From contig JADHSW010000176.1 in NCBI GenBank assembly GCA_016776705.1, positions 1 to 5,943 of the forward strand: DNA of 5,943 bases, written 5' to 3'. The DNA comes from Rhodospirillales bacterium. GTDB taxonomy: Bacteria; Pseudomonadota; Alphaproteobacteria; Rhodospirillales; JABHCV01. A program made the translations under genes and the position numbers. Below, piece after piece: positions 5,226 to 5,943 of the stretch. Under the pieces are notes generated by a model, which was not told where the DNA came from, made no database searches, and saw nothing but the letters and a program-made list of their open reading frames with translations. The first letter of the stretch is position 1. Every line of letters starts with the position of its first letter.

Positions 5226-5943
5226 ACAGATACTGTCGTACTGCCGGATTCAACCGCTCTAAAGAGCCTGCCTGCCGACTTTGATCTGGTGGCCGAAATC
5301 AACAGGCTCAGGCGTGAAAAGAACGCCGTCATTCTGGCGCATTATTATCAGGACTACGAAATTCAGGACATTGCTGACTTTGTTGGCGATTCCCTGGACC
5401 TGTCGCGCAAGGCCGCCGAAACCGATGCCGACGTTATCGTCTTTTGCGGCGTGCGCTTCATGAGCGAGGTGGCCAAGATCGTCAATCCCGCCCGTACGGT
5501 TTTATTGCCTGACGCCGATGCCGGGTGTTCTTTGGAGGAAGCCTGCGGCGCGGAACAGTTCCAGCGCTGGCGCGACGATCACCCTGATCACATCTCGCTG
5601 ACCTACATAAATTGTTCGGCTGAAGTGAAGGCCCTGTCCGACATTATCGTCACCTCATCGAATGCTGAGGCAATCATCAGTCAACTGCCCGAAGACCAGC
5701 CGATCCTGTTTGCCCCGGACCGGCATCTGGGTAATTTCATCAAGAAGAAAACCGGTCGCGACATGGTGATGTGGCAGGGAAGCTGTATCGTGCATGAGGA
5801 ATTTTCTGAAGAAATGCTGTTGCAGTTGAAAGCGCAGCATAAAGACGCCCGCGTCGCCGCCCATCCGGAATGCCCGGACACTATCCTGGAGTTGGCGGAT
5901 TATGTTGGTTCGACCAAGGGGATATTGAATTTCGTCGCCAAGG
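5223..5943 (+). CDS. nadA: Quinolinate synthase A, N-terminal two thirds (3' end outside window)
   Basis: The frame starting at TTG 5223 stays open for 240 codons to the window edge; full-length NadA is usually about 330-350 aa. NadA condenses iminoaspartate (from NadB) with dihydroxyacetone phosphate to make quinolinate, the precursor of NAD, using a [4Fe-4S] cluster. Visible signatures are ILAHYYQ (HYYQ at 40-43), GDSLDLSR (from about 55), FCGVRFMSE (74-82), DADAGCSLEEAC, YINCSAEVKA (128 on), TSSNA (144 on), APDRHLG, WQGSCIVHE and AHPECP (H214). Cluster ligands should be C102 and C188, spaced as in characterised NadA enzymes; the third cysteine lies beyond the window. nadB and nadC often follow nadA and may lie just downstream. 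I see no defect in the visible part. Confidence 0.96.
   Translation, partial: MTDTVVLPDSTALKSLPADFDLVAEINRLRREKNAVILAHYYQDYEIQDIADFVGDSLDLSRKAAETDADVIVFCGVRFMSEVAKIVNPARTVLLPDADAGCSLEEACGAEQFQRWRDDHPDHISLTYINCSAEVKALSDIIVTSSNAEAIISQLPEDQPILFAPDRHLGNFIKKKTGRDMVMWQGSCIVHEEFSEEMLLQLKAQHKDARVAAHPECPDTILELADYVGSTKGILNFVAK

Noticed and set aside
5281..5881. Short frames on both strands inside nadA
   Set aside because: The NadA motifs run in a single plus frame from 5223 to the window end; the others lack any supported feature.

Overview
This window reads as chromosomal DNA from an alphaproteobacterium, most likely a Rhodospirillales-type free-living or marine lineage. The basis is the protein character of SdhA/SdhB and ZapE, a phosphotransfer protein with the AHDLKGQGG signature that I associate with Rhodospirillales-type genomes, and a moderate-to-high GC content judged by eye. 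No tools were run, so the taxonomic placement is inference. I see no insertion sequence, CRISPR array, tRNA, rRNA or phage gene.

Left part (1-2708, + strand): the 3' end of sdhA (succinate dehydrogenase flavoprotein), then complete sdhB (iron-sulfur subunit) 1 nt downstream. After a 23-nt gap with a strong ribosome binding site comes a 453-aa NAD(P)-binding oxidoreductase of the COG4091 / DRL (DXR-II-like) family. The tight spacing suggests that this oxidoreductase is the distal gene of the sdh transcript.

Middle part (2709-4027): a small histidine phosphotransfer (HPt-like) protein on the + strand converges on a minus-strand gene for a periplasmic diheme cytochrome c of the DHC family. An imperfect 12-bp inverted repeat lies between them, probably as a shared terminator that overlaps the cytochrome stop codon. 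The 226-nt gap between the cytochrome gene and zapE is a divergent control region packed with inverted and direct repeats. It includes a perfect TTGACA -35 box facing zapE.

Right part (4028-5943, + strand): complete zapE (AFG1-type cell-division ATPase), then the first two thirds of nadA (quinolinate synthase, [4Fe-4S] enzyme of NAD biosynthesis), which begins with a TTG codon and runs off the window.

Functionally, the certain genes belong to central respiration (sdh), NAD synthesis (nadA) and cell division (zapE). The less ordinary cargo is the DRL-family reductase attached to sdh, the orphan HPt protein and the solitary diheme cytochrome, which together occupy the interval between sdhB and zapE. 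I did not find clear evidence of a wholly new system. The best leads are the role of the DRL-like enzyme and the repeat-rich divergent promoter region.
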